A DNA stretch of 64,000 nucleotides from Roseicyclus salinarum. GTDB taxonomy: Bacteria > Pseudomonadota > Alphaproteobacteria > Rhodobacterales > Rhodobacteraceae. How positions within the stretch are numbered: the stretch's first letter is position 1; every line of letters begins with the position of its first letter. The translations under genes were made by a program, and so were the position numbers. Shown one piece after another: positions 32,489 through 41,573 of the stretch. A model generated the notes under the pieces. That model saw nothing but the letters and a program-made list of their open reading frames with translations, was not told the DNA's origin and made no database searches. The stretch is taken from contig NZ_JARRSA010000010.1 in assembly GCF_029624655.1 (NCBI RefSeq), positions 62,001 through 126,000 on the forward strand, given 5' to 3'.

Positions 32489-33379
32489 ATGGCACTTCGG
32501 ACGAAGATCGGCGGCCTGTGGGCCGCATTCGGCGCAACCATCGCGGCGGGCGCGGCATCGGCCCAGACGGCGGGCCTGCGCGAGGGGCTCGACATCATCG
32601 GCGCGCCCGAGCCGGGCAGGATGGGCTTCCAGCCCGGCGTGACCTCGCTGGCGCTCGACATCCGCGCGCTCGACACGCTGCTGCTGGTGATCGTCACGGC
32701 GATCGTGCTGTTCGTGACGGGCCTGCTGATCTGGGCGATGGTGCGCCACAACGAGCGCGCGAACCCGACCCCCGCGACCTTCACCCACAACACGAAGATC
32801 GAGATCACGTGGACCGTCGTGCCGCTTCTGATCCTCGTGGTCATCGGGGCGTTCTCGCTGCCGGTGCTGTTCCGCCAGCAGACCATTCCCGAGGCGGACG
32901 TCGTGGTGAAGGCCACCGGCTACCAGTGGTACTGGGGCTACGAGTATCCCGAAGAGGGCATCGACTACCTGTCGATCATGCTCGCCGAGGACCAGCTGGC
33001 CGAATACGGCTATTCCCGCGACGAGCACCTGCTGGCCACCGACGCGGCAATGGTCGTTCCGACCGGGCAGACCATCGTGGTGCAGGTGACGGCGGCTGAC
33101 GTGATCCATTCGTGGACCGTCCCGGCCTTCGGCGTGAAGCAAGATGGCGTGCCCGGCCGCCTCGCCGAGCTGTGGTTCGAGGTCGAGCCCGGCCAGGAGG
33201 GCGTGTATTTCGGCCAGTGCTCGGAACTGTGCGGCTCGTCCCACGCGTTCATGCCGATCACGGTCTTCGCCGTCACGCCCGAGGAATACGAGGCGTGGCT
33301 GGCCGGAGACGCCCAGGAATTCGCGAGCGCGGGTGGCGTGCGCGCGCCGCGGCCGCTGGAACTGGCCTCCGCGGAGTGA
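32489..33379 (+). CDS. coxB: Cytochrome c oxidase subunit II
   Basis: 296 aa. Signal peptide to ASAQTAG (about residue 28), two transmembrane helices (about 62-85 and 106-128), then the CuA cupredoxin domain. CuA ligands are H207, C244, E246, C248, H252 and M255 ([12 protein letters not shown]); the aromatic electron-entry patch is QWYWGYEY at 146-153. It accepts electrons from cytochrome c in the aa3 oxidase. First gene of a run of assembly and structural genes; subunit I is not encoded here, as usual in this family. Confidence 0.97.
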   Translation: MALRTKIGGLWAAFGATIAAGAASAQTAGLREGLDIIGAPEPGRMGFQPGVTSLALDIRALDTLLLVIVTAIVLFVTGLLIWAMVRHNERANPTPATFTHNTKIEITWTVVPLLILVVIGAFSLPVLFRQQTIPEADVVVKATGYQWYWGYEYPEEGIDYLSIMLAEDQLAEYGYSRDEHLLATDAAMVVPTGQTIVVQVTAADVIHSWTVPAFGVKQDGVPGRLAELWFEVEPGQEGVYFGQCSELCGSSHAFMPITVFAVTPEEYEAWLAGDAQEFASAGGVRAPRPLELASAE

Positions 33380-33437
33380 CATGGGCGGCGGGCCGGCATG
33401 GCCCGCACGCCTCCGCCCATCGCTGCAGGATGACCCG

Positions 33438-34382
33438 ATGACCGACGCGACCACGAACCCCAGCCTTCAGACCGGCGCCCCCGAGGCGCGGTTCGCCGAC
33501 TACGTGCTTCTTCTGAAGCCGCGGGTGATGTCGCTGGTGGTGTTCACCGCCCTCGTGGGCCTTCTGGTCGCGCCCGGGCCGATCTCGCCGATGGTGGGCT
33601 TCACCGCGATCCTGTTCATCGCGCTGGGCGCGGGCGCGTCAGGCGCGCTCAACATGTGGTACGACGCGGACATCGACCGGATCATGAAGCGCACGCGGGG
33701 CCGTCCTGTTCCCGCGGGCCGCGTCGAGCCGGGCGAGGCGCTTTCGATCGGCGTGGCGTTGTCGGCGATTTCAGTCGCGATGCTGGGCCTCGCCACCAAC
33801 TGGATCGCCGCGGGCCTGCTGGCCTTCACCATCTTCTTCTACGCCGTCGTCTACACGGTTTGGCTGAAGCGGGCGACGCCACAGAACATCGTGATCGGCG
33901 GCGCGGCGGGCGCCTTCCCGCCCGTCATCGGATGGGCTGCGGTCACGGGCGACGTGAGCCTCGCCGCCGTGCTCATGTTCGGCCTGATCTTCATGTGGAC
34001 GCCACCGCACTTCTGGGCGCTGGCGCTGTTCATGAAGGCCGACTACCACGAGGCGAAGGTCCCGATGCTGACGGTGACGCATGGCCGGGCCGAGACGCGC
34101 CGGCAGATCTGGATCTACTCGCTGATCCTCGCGCCCGTCGCGGTGGGCCTGGGGCTGACCCCGGTCGGCGGGCCCGTCTACCTCGCATCCGCCATCGTGC
34201 TGAACGCGGTCTTCCTGCTGCGCGCCTTCGCCGTGTGGCGCCGCGACGAGGTGGCCGCCGAGGCCGACGGCTATGCCGCCGAGAAGCGCCTGTTCCGCTT
34301 CTCGCTTTCGTATCTTTTCCTGCATTTCGGCGCGCTTCTGGCCGACGAGATGCTCCGACTGACCGGCCTCTGGGGGGCCTGA
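33438..34382 (+). CDS. ctaB: Protohaem IX farnesyltransferase (haem O synthase)
   Basis: 314 aa polytopic UbiA-family prenyltransferase. The first Asp-rich motif NMWYDADIDRIMKRTRGRP (residues about 72-90) binds the farnesyl diphosphate magnesium, and the second lies in the loop MKADYHEAKVPML near residue 200. Eight or so hydrophobic segments span the protein. It makes haem O, precursor of the haem A of the oxidase. The start ATGACCGAC at 33438 follows a short spacer after coxB; a small assembly gene follows 4 bp after its stop. Confidence 0.96.
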   Translation: MTDATTNPSLQTGAPEARFADYVLLLKPRVMSLVVFTALVGLLVAPGPISPMVGFTAILFIALGAGASGALNMWYDADIDRIMKRTRGRPVPAGRVEPGEALSIGVALSAISVAMLGLATNWIAAGLLAFTIFFYAVVYTVWLKRATPQNIVIGGAAGAFPPVIGWAAVTGDVSLAAVLMFGLIFMWTPPHFWALALFMKADYHEAKVPMLTVTHGRAETRRQIWIYSLILAPVAVGLGLTPVGGPVYLASAIVLNAVFLLRAFAVWRRDEVAAEADGYAAEKRLFRFSLSYLFLHFGALLADEMLRLTGLWGA

Positions 34383-34386
34383 CATC

Positions 34387-34581
34387 ATGCCGATCGCTCA
34401 GACACACGAGATGCACAAGCGCCGCTTCGGGCGGAACCTCGGCGTCGCGCTGAGCCTTGTGGGCTTCGCGGCCATCGTCTTCGGACTGACCATCGCGAAG
34501 ATCCAGGAGGGCGCGTCGATGGAGGCCTACGACCACCAGCCGCGCGTCTCCGTCACGCCGCTGGTGGAGGACGGCCGATGA
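34387..34581 (+). CDS. Small membrane protein of the cytochrome oxidase assembly operon
   Basis: 64 aa: a short basic N-terminus (HEMHKRRFGRN), one transmembrane helix (LGVALSLVGFAAIVFGLTIAK) and a polar tail. Such a single-helix protein between ctaB and ctaG is conserved in Rhodobacteraceae and is commonly called CoxF-like; its exact role is not established. Its stop overlaps the ctaG start by 4 bp (ATGA). Confidence 0.83.
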   Translation: MPIAQTHEMHKRRFGRNLGVALSLVGFAAIVFGLTIAKIQEGASMEAYDHQPRVSVTPLVEDGR

Positions 34582-35144
34582 CGCGGAACCAGAAGGTCGT
34601 CACGCAGCTTCTGGGCGTCGTGACGGTGATGGGTGCGCTCGCCTGGGCGTCGGTGCCCCTCTACGACCTGTTCTGCCGCGTCACTGGCTTCGGCGGCACC
34701 ACGCAGGTCGCCACCGAGGAAAGCGAGACCGTCCTCGACGAGACGATCCGCGTCCGCTTCGACGCCTCGCTCGCGCGCGACATGCCGTGGGAGTTCCGTC
34801 CCGTCGAGCCGCACATGGACATCCGCATCGGCGAGACGGGCCTTGCCTTCTACGAGGCGCACAACCCGACGGACCGGCCCATCGCGGGCACCGCAAGCTT
34901 CAACGTCGCGCCCTACGAGACGGGCGCCTATTTCGTGAAGATCGCCTGCTTCTGCTTCGAGATGCAGGTGCTGGAGCCCGGCGAGACCGTGCTCATGCCC
35001 GTCACCTTCTTCGTCGACCCCGAGATCGTGAACGATCCCGAGACCGTCGGCATGCCCGCCATCACCCTGTCCTACACGTTCCACGTCACGGACATGCCCG
35101 AGGACTACGCCGCGCTCGTCGACGAGACGCCGGCCGCGAACTGA
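34578..35144 (+). CDS. ctaG: Cytochrome c oxidase assembly protein CtaG (Cox11)
   Basis: 188 aa. One N-terminal membrane anchor ([28 protein letters not shown]) and a periplasmic immunoglobulin-like domain with the copper-binding CFCF motif (C124, C126) in [14 protein letters not shown]33 near the membrane is also conserved. It delivers copper to the CuB site of subunit I. Translationally coupled to the preceding small ORF and followed 22 bp later by ctaE. Confidence 0.96.
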   Translation: MTRNQKVVTQLLGVVTVMGALAWASVPLYDLFCRVTGFGGTTQVATEESETVLDETIRVRFDASLARDMPWEFRPVEPHMDIRIGETGLAFYEAHNPTDRPIAGTASFNVAPYETGAYFVKIACFCFEMQVLEPGETVLMPVTFFVDPEIVNDPETVGMPAITLSYTFHVTDMPEDYAALVDETPAAN

Positions 35145-35166
35145 CGACCCACCGGAGGACCCGCCC

Positions 35167-35985
35167 ATGGCCCAGGCCAAACGACACGACTACCACATCC
35201 TTCCGCCCTCGATCTGGCCCGTCATGGGTGCTGCGGGCGCCTTCGCCATGCTGTTCGGCGCGGTCAACTGGATGCACGGCTCGGGGCCGTGGCTGTTCCT
35301 GATCGGCTTCGCCGCCGTCCTCTACGTCATGTACGGCTGGTGGGCCGATGTCGTGGTGGAAAGCCAGCAGGGCGATCACACGCCCGTCGTGCGGCTCGGC
35401 CTGAAATACGGCTTCATCATGTTCATCATGTCCGAGGTCATGTTCTTCGTCGCGTGGTTCTGGGCCTTCTTCAAGCACGCCCTCTACCCGATGAACACCT
35501 ACGAGGCCTCGGCCTACGTCCCGCCCGAGATCTATGCCGTCGATCCCTTCCACCTGCCGCTGATCAACACGCTCGTGCTGCTTCTGTCGGGTTGCGCGGT
35601 GACCTGGGCGCACCATGCCCTCGTGCACAACGAAAGCCGCAAGGACGTGGAGACCGGGCTTGCCCTGGGCATCGTGCTCGGCCTCATCTTCACGGGTTTG
35701 CAGGCCTACGAATACTGGGAATTGATCGCCCACAAGCACTGGACCTTCGGCGGCGACAAGTTCTTCTCGACGTTCTTCCTCGCCACGGGCTTCCATGGCC
35801 TGCACGTCATCATCGGGACGATCTTCCTCGGGGTCTGCTGGCTGCGGGTGCGCTCGGGCCATTTCACCGCCGAGAAGCACATCGGCTTCGAGGCCGCGGC
35901 GTGGTACTGGCACTTCGTCGACGTGGTCTGGCTGTTCCTGTTCCTCGCCGTCTACATCTGGGGCCAGGCGACGGTGCTGGCCTGA
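35167..35985 (+). CDS. ctaE: Cytochrome c oxidase subunit III
   Basis: 272 aa with seven transmembrane helices. Typical family segments are [31 protein letters not shown] and the C-terminal [24 protein letters not shown]. It stabilises the aa3 oxidase core and its proton uptake. GGAGG 10 bp before the ATG is the ribosome-binding site. A dispersed intergenic element follows before the SURF1 gene. Confidence 0.97.
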   Translation: MAQAKRHDYHILPPSIWPVMGAAGAFAMLFGAVNWMHGSGPWLFLIGFAAVLYVMYGWWADVVVESQQGDHTPVVRLGLKYGFIMFIMSEVMFFVAWFWAFFKHALYPMNTYEASAYVPPEIYAVDPFHLPLINTLVLLLSGCAVTWAHHALVHNESRKDVETGLALGIVLGLIFTGLQAYEYWELIAHKHWTFGGDKFFSTFFLATGFHGLHVIIGTIFLGVCWLRVRSGHFTAEKHIGFEAAAWYWHFVDVVWLFLFLAVYIWGQATVLA

Positions 35986-35993
35986 GCGTGGCA

Positions 35994-36061
35994 GGGGGGC
36001 GCCGCCCCCCGCGCGTTCCGCGCTCCCCCCGGCGGTATTTGGGGAAAGATGAAGGTGCGGG
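35994..36061 (-). repeat. Dispersed intergenic element, copy B (reverse orientation)
   Basis: GGGGGGC/GCCCCCC hairpin (35994-36010) and, downstream, GTATTTGGGGAAAGATGAAG (36035-36054). The stretch 36035-36061 is the exact reverse complement of 19939-19965 (27 bp). Lies between ctaE and the SURF1 gene. Confidence 0.75.
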
Positions 36062-36139
36062 TCCGCCCGCGCCCGAGACCGGAGGCCCGCCGCGAGGCGG
36101 GCCTTCTTCCTTGGCAGAGAACGAGAACGGAGCGGCGAC

Positions 36140-36811
36140 ATGACGCGCAGGATGATCTGGCCCGTCCTCTTCGGGATCGGCGGCGTCGCCATACTCGTTT
36201 CGCTCGGCGTCTGGCAGGTCCAGAGGCTCGGCTGGAAGGAGGCCGTCCTTGCCGATATCGAGACCCGGATCTCGGCGCCACCGGTGGCCATCCCCGAGGC
36301 GCCCGACGCCGAGGCGGACGCCTATCTGCCGGTCGAGGCGACCGGACGGCTGGGCGCGGACCACGTCCGCGTCCTGGTGAGCCAGCGCGGGCAGGGAGCG
36401 GGCTACCGCGTGATCTCGGCCCTCGACACGGGCGCGCGGCGCATCCTCGTGGACCGGGGCGTCATGCCGACCGAGGCTGCGCCGCCGGTCCACCAGGGTC
36501 GCGTGACCGTGACCGGCAACCTGCACTGGCCCGAGGAGGTCGACCGCTTCACCCCAGGAAACGACCTTGCGCGCAACATCTGGTATTCGCGCGATGTCGA
36601 TGCGCTGGCCGACCGCCTCGGGACGGAGCCTGTCCTCGTGATCGCGCGCGGCATGTCGGAAACGGACGCTCCGGTGACGCCCCTGCCCGTGGACACGAGC
36701 GCCATTCCGAACGATCACCTGAACTACGCCATCACCTGGTTTTCGCTGGCGGCCCTTTGGTTGGGGATGACAGTGTATCTTCTGTGGCGTATCAGGCAGC
36801 GAACCGTCTGA
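36140..36811 (+). CDS. SURF1 family cytochrome oxidase assembly protein
   Basis: 223 aa. An N-terminal membrane helix (PVLFGIGGVAILVSLGVWQVQRL, with the family GxWQxxRLxWK pattern) and a C-terminal helix (ITWFSLAALWLGMTVYLLWR) enclose a periplasmic domain with the conserved ILVDRGVMP segment. SURF1 assists haem A insertion into oxidase subunit I. Position behind ctaE and ahead of thrC, 9 bp away, is the standard Rhodobacteraceae arrangement. Confidence 0.93.
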   Translation: MTRRMIWPVLFGIGGVAILVSLGVWQVQRLGWKEAVLADIETRISAPPVAIPEAPDAEADAYLPVEATGRLGADHVRVLVSQRGQGAGYRVISALDTGARRILVDRGVMPTEAAPPVHQGRVTVTGNLHWPEEVDRFTPGNDLARNIWYSRDVDALADRLGTEPVLVIARGMSETDAPVTPLPVDTSAIPNDHLNYAITWFSLAALWLGMTVYLLWRIRQRTV

Positions 36812-36820
36812 AGGAATTCC

Positions 36821-38218
36821 ATGCGTTACGTGTCCACGCGGGGGCAGGCCCCGGAGCTGACATTCGAGGAAGCGATGCTGACGGGCCTTGCCCGTGACGG
36901 CGGCCTCTACGTGCCGGCGGAGATCCCGCGCATGTCCACGGGCGACATCGCGGCGCTTGCGGGACTTTCCTACGAGGAGGCCGCGTTCCGCGTCATGCGC
37001 CCCTTCATCGGCGACGCCTTCGCCGACGACGAGCTTGCGGGCGCGATCGCGCGGGCCTACGCGGGGTTCGGCCACGAGGCGCGGGCGCCGCTGAAGCAGC
37101 TGCAGCCGAACCATTTCCTGCTCGAGCTGTTTCACGGACCCACGCTGGCCTTCAAGGATTTCGCGATGCAGCTGATCGGCCAGCTTTTCGAGCTGGCGCT
37201 GAAGCGCCGCGGCGAGCGCGTCACGATCGTGGGCGCGACCAGCGGGGATACCGGAAGCGCCGCGATGGAGGCGTTTCGCGGCCTCGATGCGGTGTCGATC
37301 TTCATCCTGTTCCCCCACGGCCGCGTGTCCGACGTGCAGCGCCGGCAGATGACCACCGTGACCGAGGGCAACGCCCATGCCCTCGCGCTGAGCGGGAACT
37401 TCGACGACTGCCAGGCGCGCGTGAAGGACATGTTCAACGACTTCGCCTTCCGCGATCGCGTGCGGCTGGCGGGCGTGAACTCGATCAACTGGGCGCGCGT
37501 GCTTGCGCAGGTGGTCTACTACTTCACCGCCGCCGTCAGCCTCGGCGCGCCGCATCGCCCCGTGAGCTTTTGCGTGCCCACCGGCAATTTCGGCGACGTC
37601 TTCGCGGGCCTGATCGCCAAGCGCATGGGCCTGCCGATCGAGAAGCTGATCGTGGCCACGAACCAGAACGACATCCTGCATCGGGCGCTGTCGTCGGGCG
37701 ACTACGTGCCCGACGGCGTGACGCCCTCGATCAGCCCGTCCATGGACATCGAGGTCTCGTCGAACTTCGAACGCGCGCTCTTCGACGCCTACGGGCGCGA
37801 CGGGCGGGCGGTGGCGCAGCTGATGGACGAACTGAAGGCCGGCGGCTTCCGCATCAGCCAGGGCGCGCTCCAGACGCTGCGCGAGGACTTCGCCTCGGGT
37901 CGCGCATCGGAGGCGGAGACATCCGCCATGATCGCCCGCGCGATGGCGGACATGGGCGAGCTTCTGTGCCCCCATTCCGCGGTTGGCGTCCACGTCGCGC
38001 AGTCCTTCGCGGGCAGCACGCCGCTCGTGACGCTGGCCACGGCCCATCCCGCCAAGTTTCCCGACGCCGTCGAGGCGGCCACGGGCCTGCGCCCGCCGCT
38101 GCCGGCGCGCATGGGCGATCTTTTCGAACGGCCCGAGCGCGTGGCGCGCGTCGACAACGATCTTGCCGCGATCGAGGCCGCGATCGAGGCGAAGGCTGCG
38201 GAGAGCGTCCACGCATGA
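36821..38218 (+). CDS. thrC: Threonine synthase
   Basis: 465 aa, long (yeast/E. coli-like) class. MRYVSTRGQAPELTFEEAML is the family N-terminus; the PLP lysine is K112 in HGPTLAFKDFAMQ, and VGATSGDTGSAA binds the cofactor phosphate. It converts O-phosphohomoserine to threonine. Its stop overlaps the start of the M16 peptidase gene (ATGA). Confidence 0.96.
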   Translation: MRYVSTRGQAPELTFEEAMLTGLARDGGLYVPAEIPRMSTGDIAALAGLSYEEAAFRVMRPFIGDAFADDELAGAIARAYAGFGHEARAPLKQLQPNHFLLELFHGPTLAFKDFAMQLIGQLFELALKRRGERVTIVGATSGDTGSAAMEAFRGLDAVSIFILFPHGRVSDVQRRQMTTVTEGNAHALALSGNFDDCQARVKDMFNDFAFRDRVRLAGVNSINWARVLAQVVYYFTAAVSLGAPHRPVSFCVPTGNFGDVFAGLIAKRMGLPIEKLIVATNQNDILHRALSSGDYVPDGVTPSISPSMDIEVSSNFERALFDAYGRDGRAVAQLMDELKAGGFRISQGALQTLREDFASGRASEAETSAMIARAMADMGELLCPHSAVGVHVAQSFAGSTPLVTLATAHPAKFPDAVEAATGLRPPLPARMGDLFERPERVARVDNDLAAIEAAIEAKAAESVHA

Positions 38219-39477
38219 GTGTCGAGCTGCATACTCTTTCCAATGGCCTGCGCATCGTGGTCGAACCCATGCCGGGCCTGCAATCGGCGTCCGTCGGCCT
38301 CTGGGTCGGCGCGGGCGGGCGGCACGAGCGCGCCGAGCAGAACGGCATCGCCCATTTCCTCGAGCACATGGCCTTCAAGGGCACGGCACGGCGCAGCGCG
38401 CTGCAGATCGCCGAGGAGATCGAGGACGTGGGCGGCTACATCAACGCCTACACCTCGCGCGAGGTCACGGCCTACTACGCCCGCGTCCTGAAGGAGGACG
38501 TGGCGCTCGCCGTCGACCTGATCTCGGACATCGTCCTGAACCCCGCCTTCGAGCCGGCCGAGATCGAGGTCGAGCGCGGCGTCATCCTGCAGGAGATCGG
38601 GCAGGCCGCCGACACGCCCGACGACATCATCTTCGACTGGCTCCAGGAAGAGGCCTATCCCGAGCAGCCGCTGGGGCGAACGATCCTCGGGCCGGCCGAG
38701 CGCGTGCGCGGCTTCGGGCGCGGCGACTTCGACCGTTTCGTGGCCGAGCATTATGGCCCCGGACAGCTGATCCTGTCGGCGGCCGGCGCCGTGGACCCCG
38801 CCGAGATCCTGCGCCTCGCCGAAAGGGCCTTCGGGCATCTGCCACCCAGCGCCCCCGCGACGGCCGAGCCCGGTCGCTTCGCCGGTGGCGAGAAGCGGGT
38901 GGTCAAGGACCTCGAACAGGCGCATTTCACGCTGGGTCTCGAGACGCCCGGCTACCGGTCGGACGACATCCACACTGCGCAGATCTACGCCATCGCCCTC
39001 GGCGGCGGCATGTCCTCGCGGCTGTTCCAGGAACTCCGCGAGCGGCGCGGCCTGTGCTACACGATCTACGCGCAGGTCGGAGCGTTTGACGATACCGGTC
39101 TGCTCACGATCTACGCCGGCACCTCGGGCGAGCAGGTCGGCGACCTCGTGAACCTGACGCTCGACGAGATCCGGCGCTCGACCGAGGACATGAGCGCGGC
39201 CGAACTCGACCGCGCGCGGGCGCAGATGAAGGCTGGCCTTCTGATGGGGCTGGAAAGCCCCTCGGCGCGGGCCGAGCGCAACGCGCGGCTCGTCGCGATC
39301 TGGAACCGGGTGCCTCCGCTCGAGGAAACCGTGGCGCGCATCGACGCGGTCACGCTGCAGACCCTGAGCGATCACGCGATCGCCCTCGCCTCCTCGGGAC
39401 AGGCGGCGATGGCGCTCTACGGGCCGGTCTCCGGTGCCCCGGACCTCGGCCGGGTGAGGGAGCGTCTGGCCGCCTGA
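38215..39477 (+). CDS. M16 family zinc peptidase (mitochondrial processing peptidase-like)
   Basis: 420 aa. The inverted zinc motif HFLEH (H47, E50, H51) in AHFLEHMAFKGT is intact; the third ligand should be E127 or E120 in VERGVILQEIGQ. A second inactive-like M16 domain occupies the C-terminal half (GLCYTIYAQ, ERRGLCY region). Alphaproteobacterial members are close relatives of the mitochondrial processing peptidase; the substrate here is unknown. Coupled to thrC by a 4-bp overlap and to the GNAT gene by a 1-bp overlap. Confidence 0.93.
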   Translation: MSVELHTLSNGLRIVVEPMPGLQSASVGLWVGAGGRHERAEQNGIAHFLEHMAFKGTARRSALQIAEEIEDVGGYINAYTSREVTAYYARVLKEDVALAVDLISDIVLNPAFEPAEIEVERGVILQEIGQAADTPDDIIFDWLQEEAYPEQPLGRTILGPAERVRGFGRGDFDRFVAEHYGPGQLILSAAGAVDPAEILRLAERAFGHLPPSAPATAEPGRFAGGEKRVVKDLEQAHFTLGLETPGYRSDDIHTAQIYAIALGGGMSSRLFQELRERRGLCYTIYAQVGAFDDTGLLTIYAGTSGEQVGDLVNLTLDEIRRSTEDMSAAELDRARAQMKAGLLMGLESPSARAERNARLVAIWNRVPPLEETVARIDAVTLQTLSDHAIALASSGQAAMALYGPVSGAPDLGRVRERLAA

Positions 39478-40061
39478 TGCTGAGCCGTAAGCGGCATCTG
39501 AGGATCGAGACCGAGCGGCTCACTCTGCGGCTGCCGCGGCATGTCGATTTCCGCCCGTGGGTCGCGCTGCGCGGCGCGAGCCGGGATTTCCTCAGCCCCT
39601 GGGAACCGTCCTGGGCGCCCGACCACCTCACGCGCAAGGCGTTCACCAACCGCGTCTACTGGGCGCAGCGCGCGATCGGCCAGGGCTCTGCGGTGCCGCT
39701 CTTCATCCACCATCGCGACGACGACCTGCTGCTCGGCGCCATCACGCTCGACAACATCCGCCGCGGCCCCGCGCAGGCCGGAACGCTCGGCTACTGGATC
39801 GGCGAGGCCCATGCGCGCCAGGGCTACATGCGCGAAGCGATCGAGGCGGTCGTGCACCATGCGTTCCGCACCCTCGACCTCAGCCGCCTCGAGGCCGCGT
39901 GCCTGCCCGAAAACGTTGCCTCGCGCGGCGTTCTGGAGAAATCGGGCTTCAAATATGAAGGCGTCGCGCAGAGCTATCTCCAGATCGACGGCCGCTGGCG
40001 CAACCATGTCCTCTACGCCAACCTGCGCTCGGACCGGCGCGGGCGCACGGATGCCGGGTGA
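39477..40061 (+). CDS. GNAT family N-acetyltransferase (RimJ-like)
   Basis: 194 aa. ETERLTLRLPRHVDFRPWVA is the start typical of the RimJ/RimL subgroup; GYWIGEAHARQGYMREAIEA contains the acetyl-CoA-binding Q/R-x-x-G region, and RLEAACLPENVASRGVLEKSGFKYEG is the conserved C-terminal motif. RimJ acetylates the N-terminus of ribosomal protein S5 in E. coli; this protein could have that or another substrate. Start overlaps the stop of the M16 gene (TGATG). Confidence 0.9.
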   Translation: MLSRKRHLRIETERLTLRLPRHVDFRPWVALRGASRDFLSPWEPSWAPDHLTRKAFTNRVYWAQRAIGQGSAVPLFIHHRDDDLLLGAITLDNIRRGPAQAGTLGYWIGEAHARQGYMREAIEAVVHHAFRTLDLSRLEAACLPENVASRGVLEKSGFKYEGVAQSYLQIDGRWRNHVLYANLRSDRRGRTDAG

Positions 40062-40073
40062 TGCCCGCCCCCG

Positions 40074-40137
40074 CTTCATCCTTGCCTGAAAACTCCGGGG
40101 GAAGGCGCCGGCAGGCGCCGCGGGGGCGGAGCCCCCG
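40074..40137 (+). repeat. Dispersed intergenic element, copy C (second type)
   Basis: CTTCATCCTTGCCTGAAAAC followed by TCC (40074-40096), then GGCGCCGGCAGGCGCC and a GGGGGC/GCCCCC hairpin (40121-40137). The box matches 20 of 23 bases of copy D near the right end; the hairpin is nearly that of copy A. Confidence 0.7.
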
Positions 40138-40172
40138 TGTCAAGGATCGCAAATCGCGCTAGACCGGGTCCC

Positions 40173-41573
40173 ATGAGCGACATTCTTCCAGCACTCGAGG
40201 CCGCCGGCCTTCCGCCCGCGGCCCTTCGCCCGCCCGAGCCGCGCTATCTCGAGGAGCCGCGCGGCCGCTGGCAGGGCCGCGCCGCCGCCGTCGTCGCGCC
40301 TGCCTCCACCGAGGAGGTCGCGGCCACGATCCGCGCCTGCGCCGCGACCGGCACGCCCGTCATCCCCTATGGCGGGGGGACCGGCCTCGTCGGCGGGCAG
40401 CTTGCGGGTGACGGCCCGCTTCCGGTGATCCTGTCGCTCGAGCGGATGCGCGCGATCCGCGCGATGGACGCCGAGGCGGGCACAATGACCGTCGAGGCCG
40501 GGGCCATCCTCGCCGATGTCCATGCCGCCGCCGAGGCCGAAGGGCTGATCTTCCCGCTGACGCTCGCCTCGCAGGGCTCGGCGCGGATCGGCGGGCTGCT
40601 CGCCACCAACGCGGGGGGCGTGAACGTGCTGCGGTATGGCAACGCCCGCGACCTCTGCCACGGGATCGAGGCGGTGCTGCCCGACGGGTCGGTCATGCGC
40701 ACGCTTTCCGGCCTGCGCAAGAACAACATGGGCTACGACCTGAGGCATCTGCTGATCGGCGCCGAGGGGACGCTCGGCGTCATCACGGCCGCCACGCTGC
40801 GCCTGTTCCCGAAGCCCGCGGCGACCGGGGCGGCGCTCATGGTGGTTCCCGACCCCGCGGCCGCGCTTTCGCTTCTGCGCCTCGCGCGGGCGCGTATCGG
40901 CGAGGGGATTTCTGCCTTCGAGATCATGCACCGCACCGGCTACGACTTCCTGCGCGAGGTCGGCCCCGAGATCAGGCACCCCTTCGAGGCGCCGCCGGAC
41001 TGGAGCGTCCTGATCGATCTCGGCCTGTCGGAGGGCCAGGCCCCCGAGGCCGCCCTCGAGGCGCTGTTCGCCGAGGGGTTCGAGATGGGCCTCGTGACCG
41101 ACGGCCTCGTGGCGCAGTCCGAGGCGCAGCGCGGCGAGTTCTGGACCCTGCGCGAGACGATCCCGCTGGCCAACCGCCGCATCGGGGCGATCTCCTCGCA
41201 TGACATCTCGGTTCCGGTCGCCGCGATCCCGGGCTTCATCGCCGAGGCGCCGAGGCGGCTCGCGCAGATCGGCGCGTTCCGGATCAACTGCTTCGGTCAT
41301 CTCGGGGACGGCAACCTGCATTACAACGTCTTCCCCGCGCCGGGCCGCACGCCCGCCGACCACGAGGCGGATCGTGCCGCGATCAAGCGCTGCGTCCACG
41401 ACCTCGTCCACGAGCTTGGCGGATCGGTCTCGGCCGAGCACGGGATCGGGCGGCTCAAGGTCGACGACCTCGAGCGTTATGGCGACCCTACGAAGCTCGC
41501 GGCGATGCGCGCGATCAAGGCCGCGCTCGATCCCCGCGGCATCATGAACCCCGGCGCCGTCCTGCGCCCCTAG
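40173..41573 (+). CDS. FAD-linked oxidase (GlcD / D-2-hydroxyglutarate dehydrogenase-like)
   Basis: 466 aa of the VAO/PCMH flavoprotein family. The FAD-binding half shows VVAPASTEEVAATIRACA, VIPYGGGTGLVGGQ and TLASQGSARIGGLLATNAGG; the C-terminal half has CFGHLGDGNLHYNVFP and SAEHGIGRLKVDDLERYGDP, the substrate and metal region. This architecture fits D-lactate, D-2-hydroxyglutarate or glycolate oxidation; the absence of glcE/glcF neighbours makes a stand-alone D-2-hydroxyacid dehydrogenase most likely. The ATG at 40173 is preferred to an upstream GTG. It overlaps the convergent hydrolase gene by 4 bp. Confidence 0.9.
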   Translation: MSDILPALEAAGLPPAALRPPEPRYLEEPRGRWQGRAAAVVAPASTEEVAATIRACAATGTPVIPYGGGTGLVGGQLAGDGPLPVILSLERMRAIRAMDAEAGTMTVEAGAILADVHAAAEAEGLIFPLTLASQGSARIGGLLATNAGGVNVLRYGNARDLCHGIEAVLPDGSVMRTLSGLRKNNMGYDLRHLLIGAEGTLGVITAATLRLFPKPAATGAALMVVPDPAAALSLLRLARARIGEGISAFEIMHRTGYDFLREVGPEIRHPFEAPPDWSVLIDLGLSEGQAPEAALEALFAEGFEMGLVTDGLVAQSEAQRGEFWTLRETIPLANRRIGAISSHDISVPVAAIPGFIAEAPRRLAQIGAFRINCFGHLGDGNLHYNVFPAPGRTPADHEADRAAIKRCVHDLVHELGGSVSAEHGIGRLKVDDLERYGDPTKLAAMRAIKAALDPRGIMNPGAVLRP

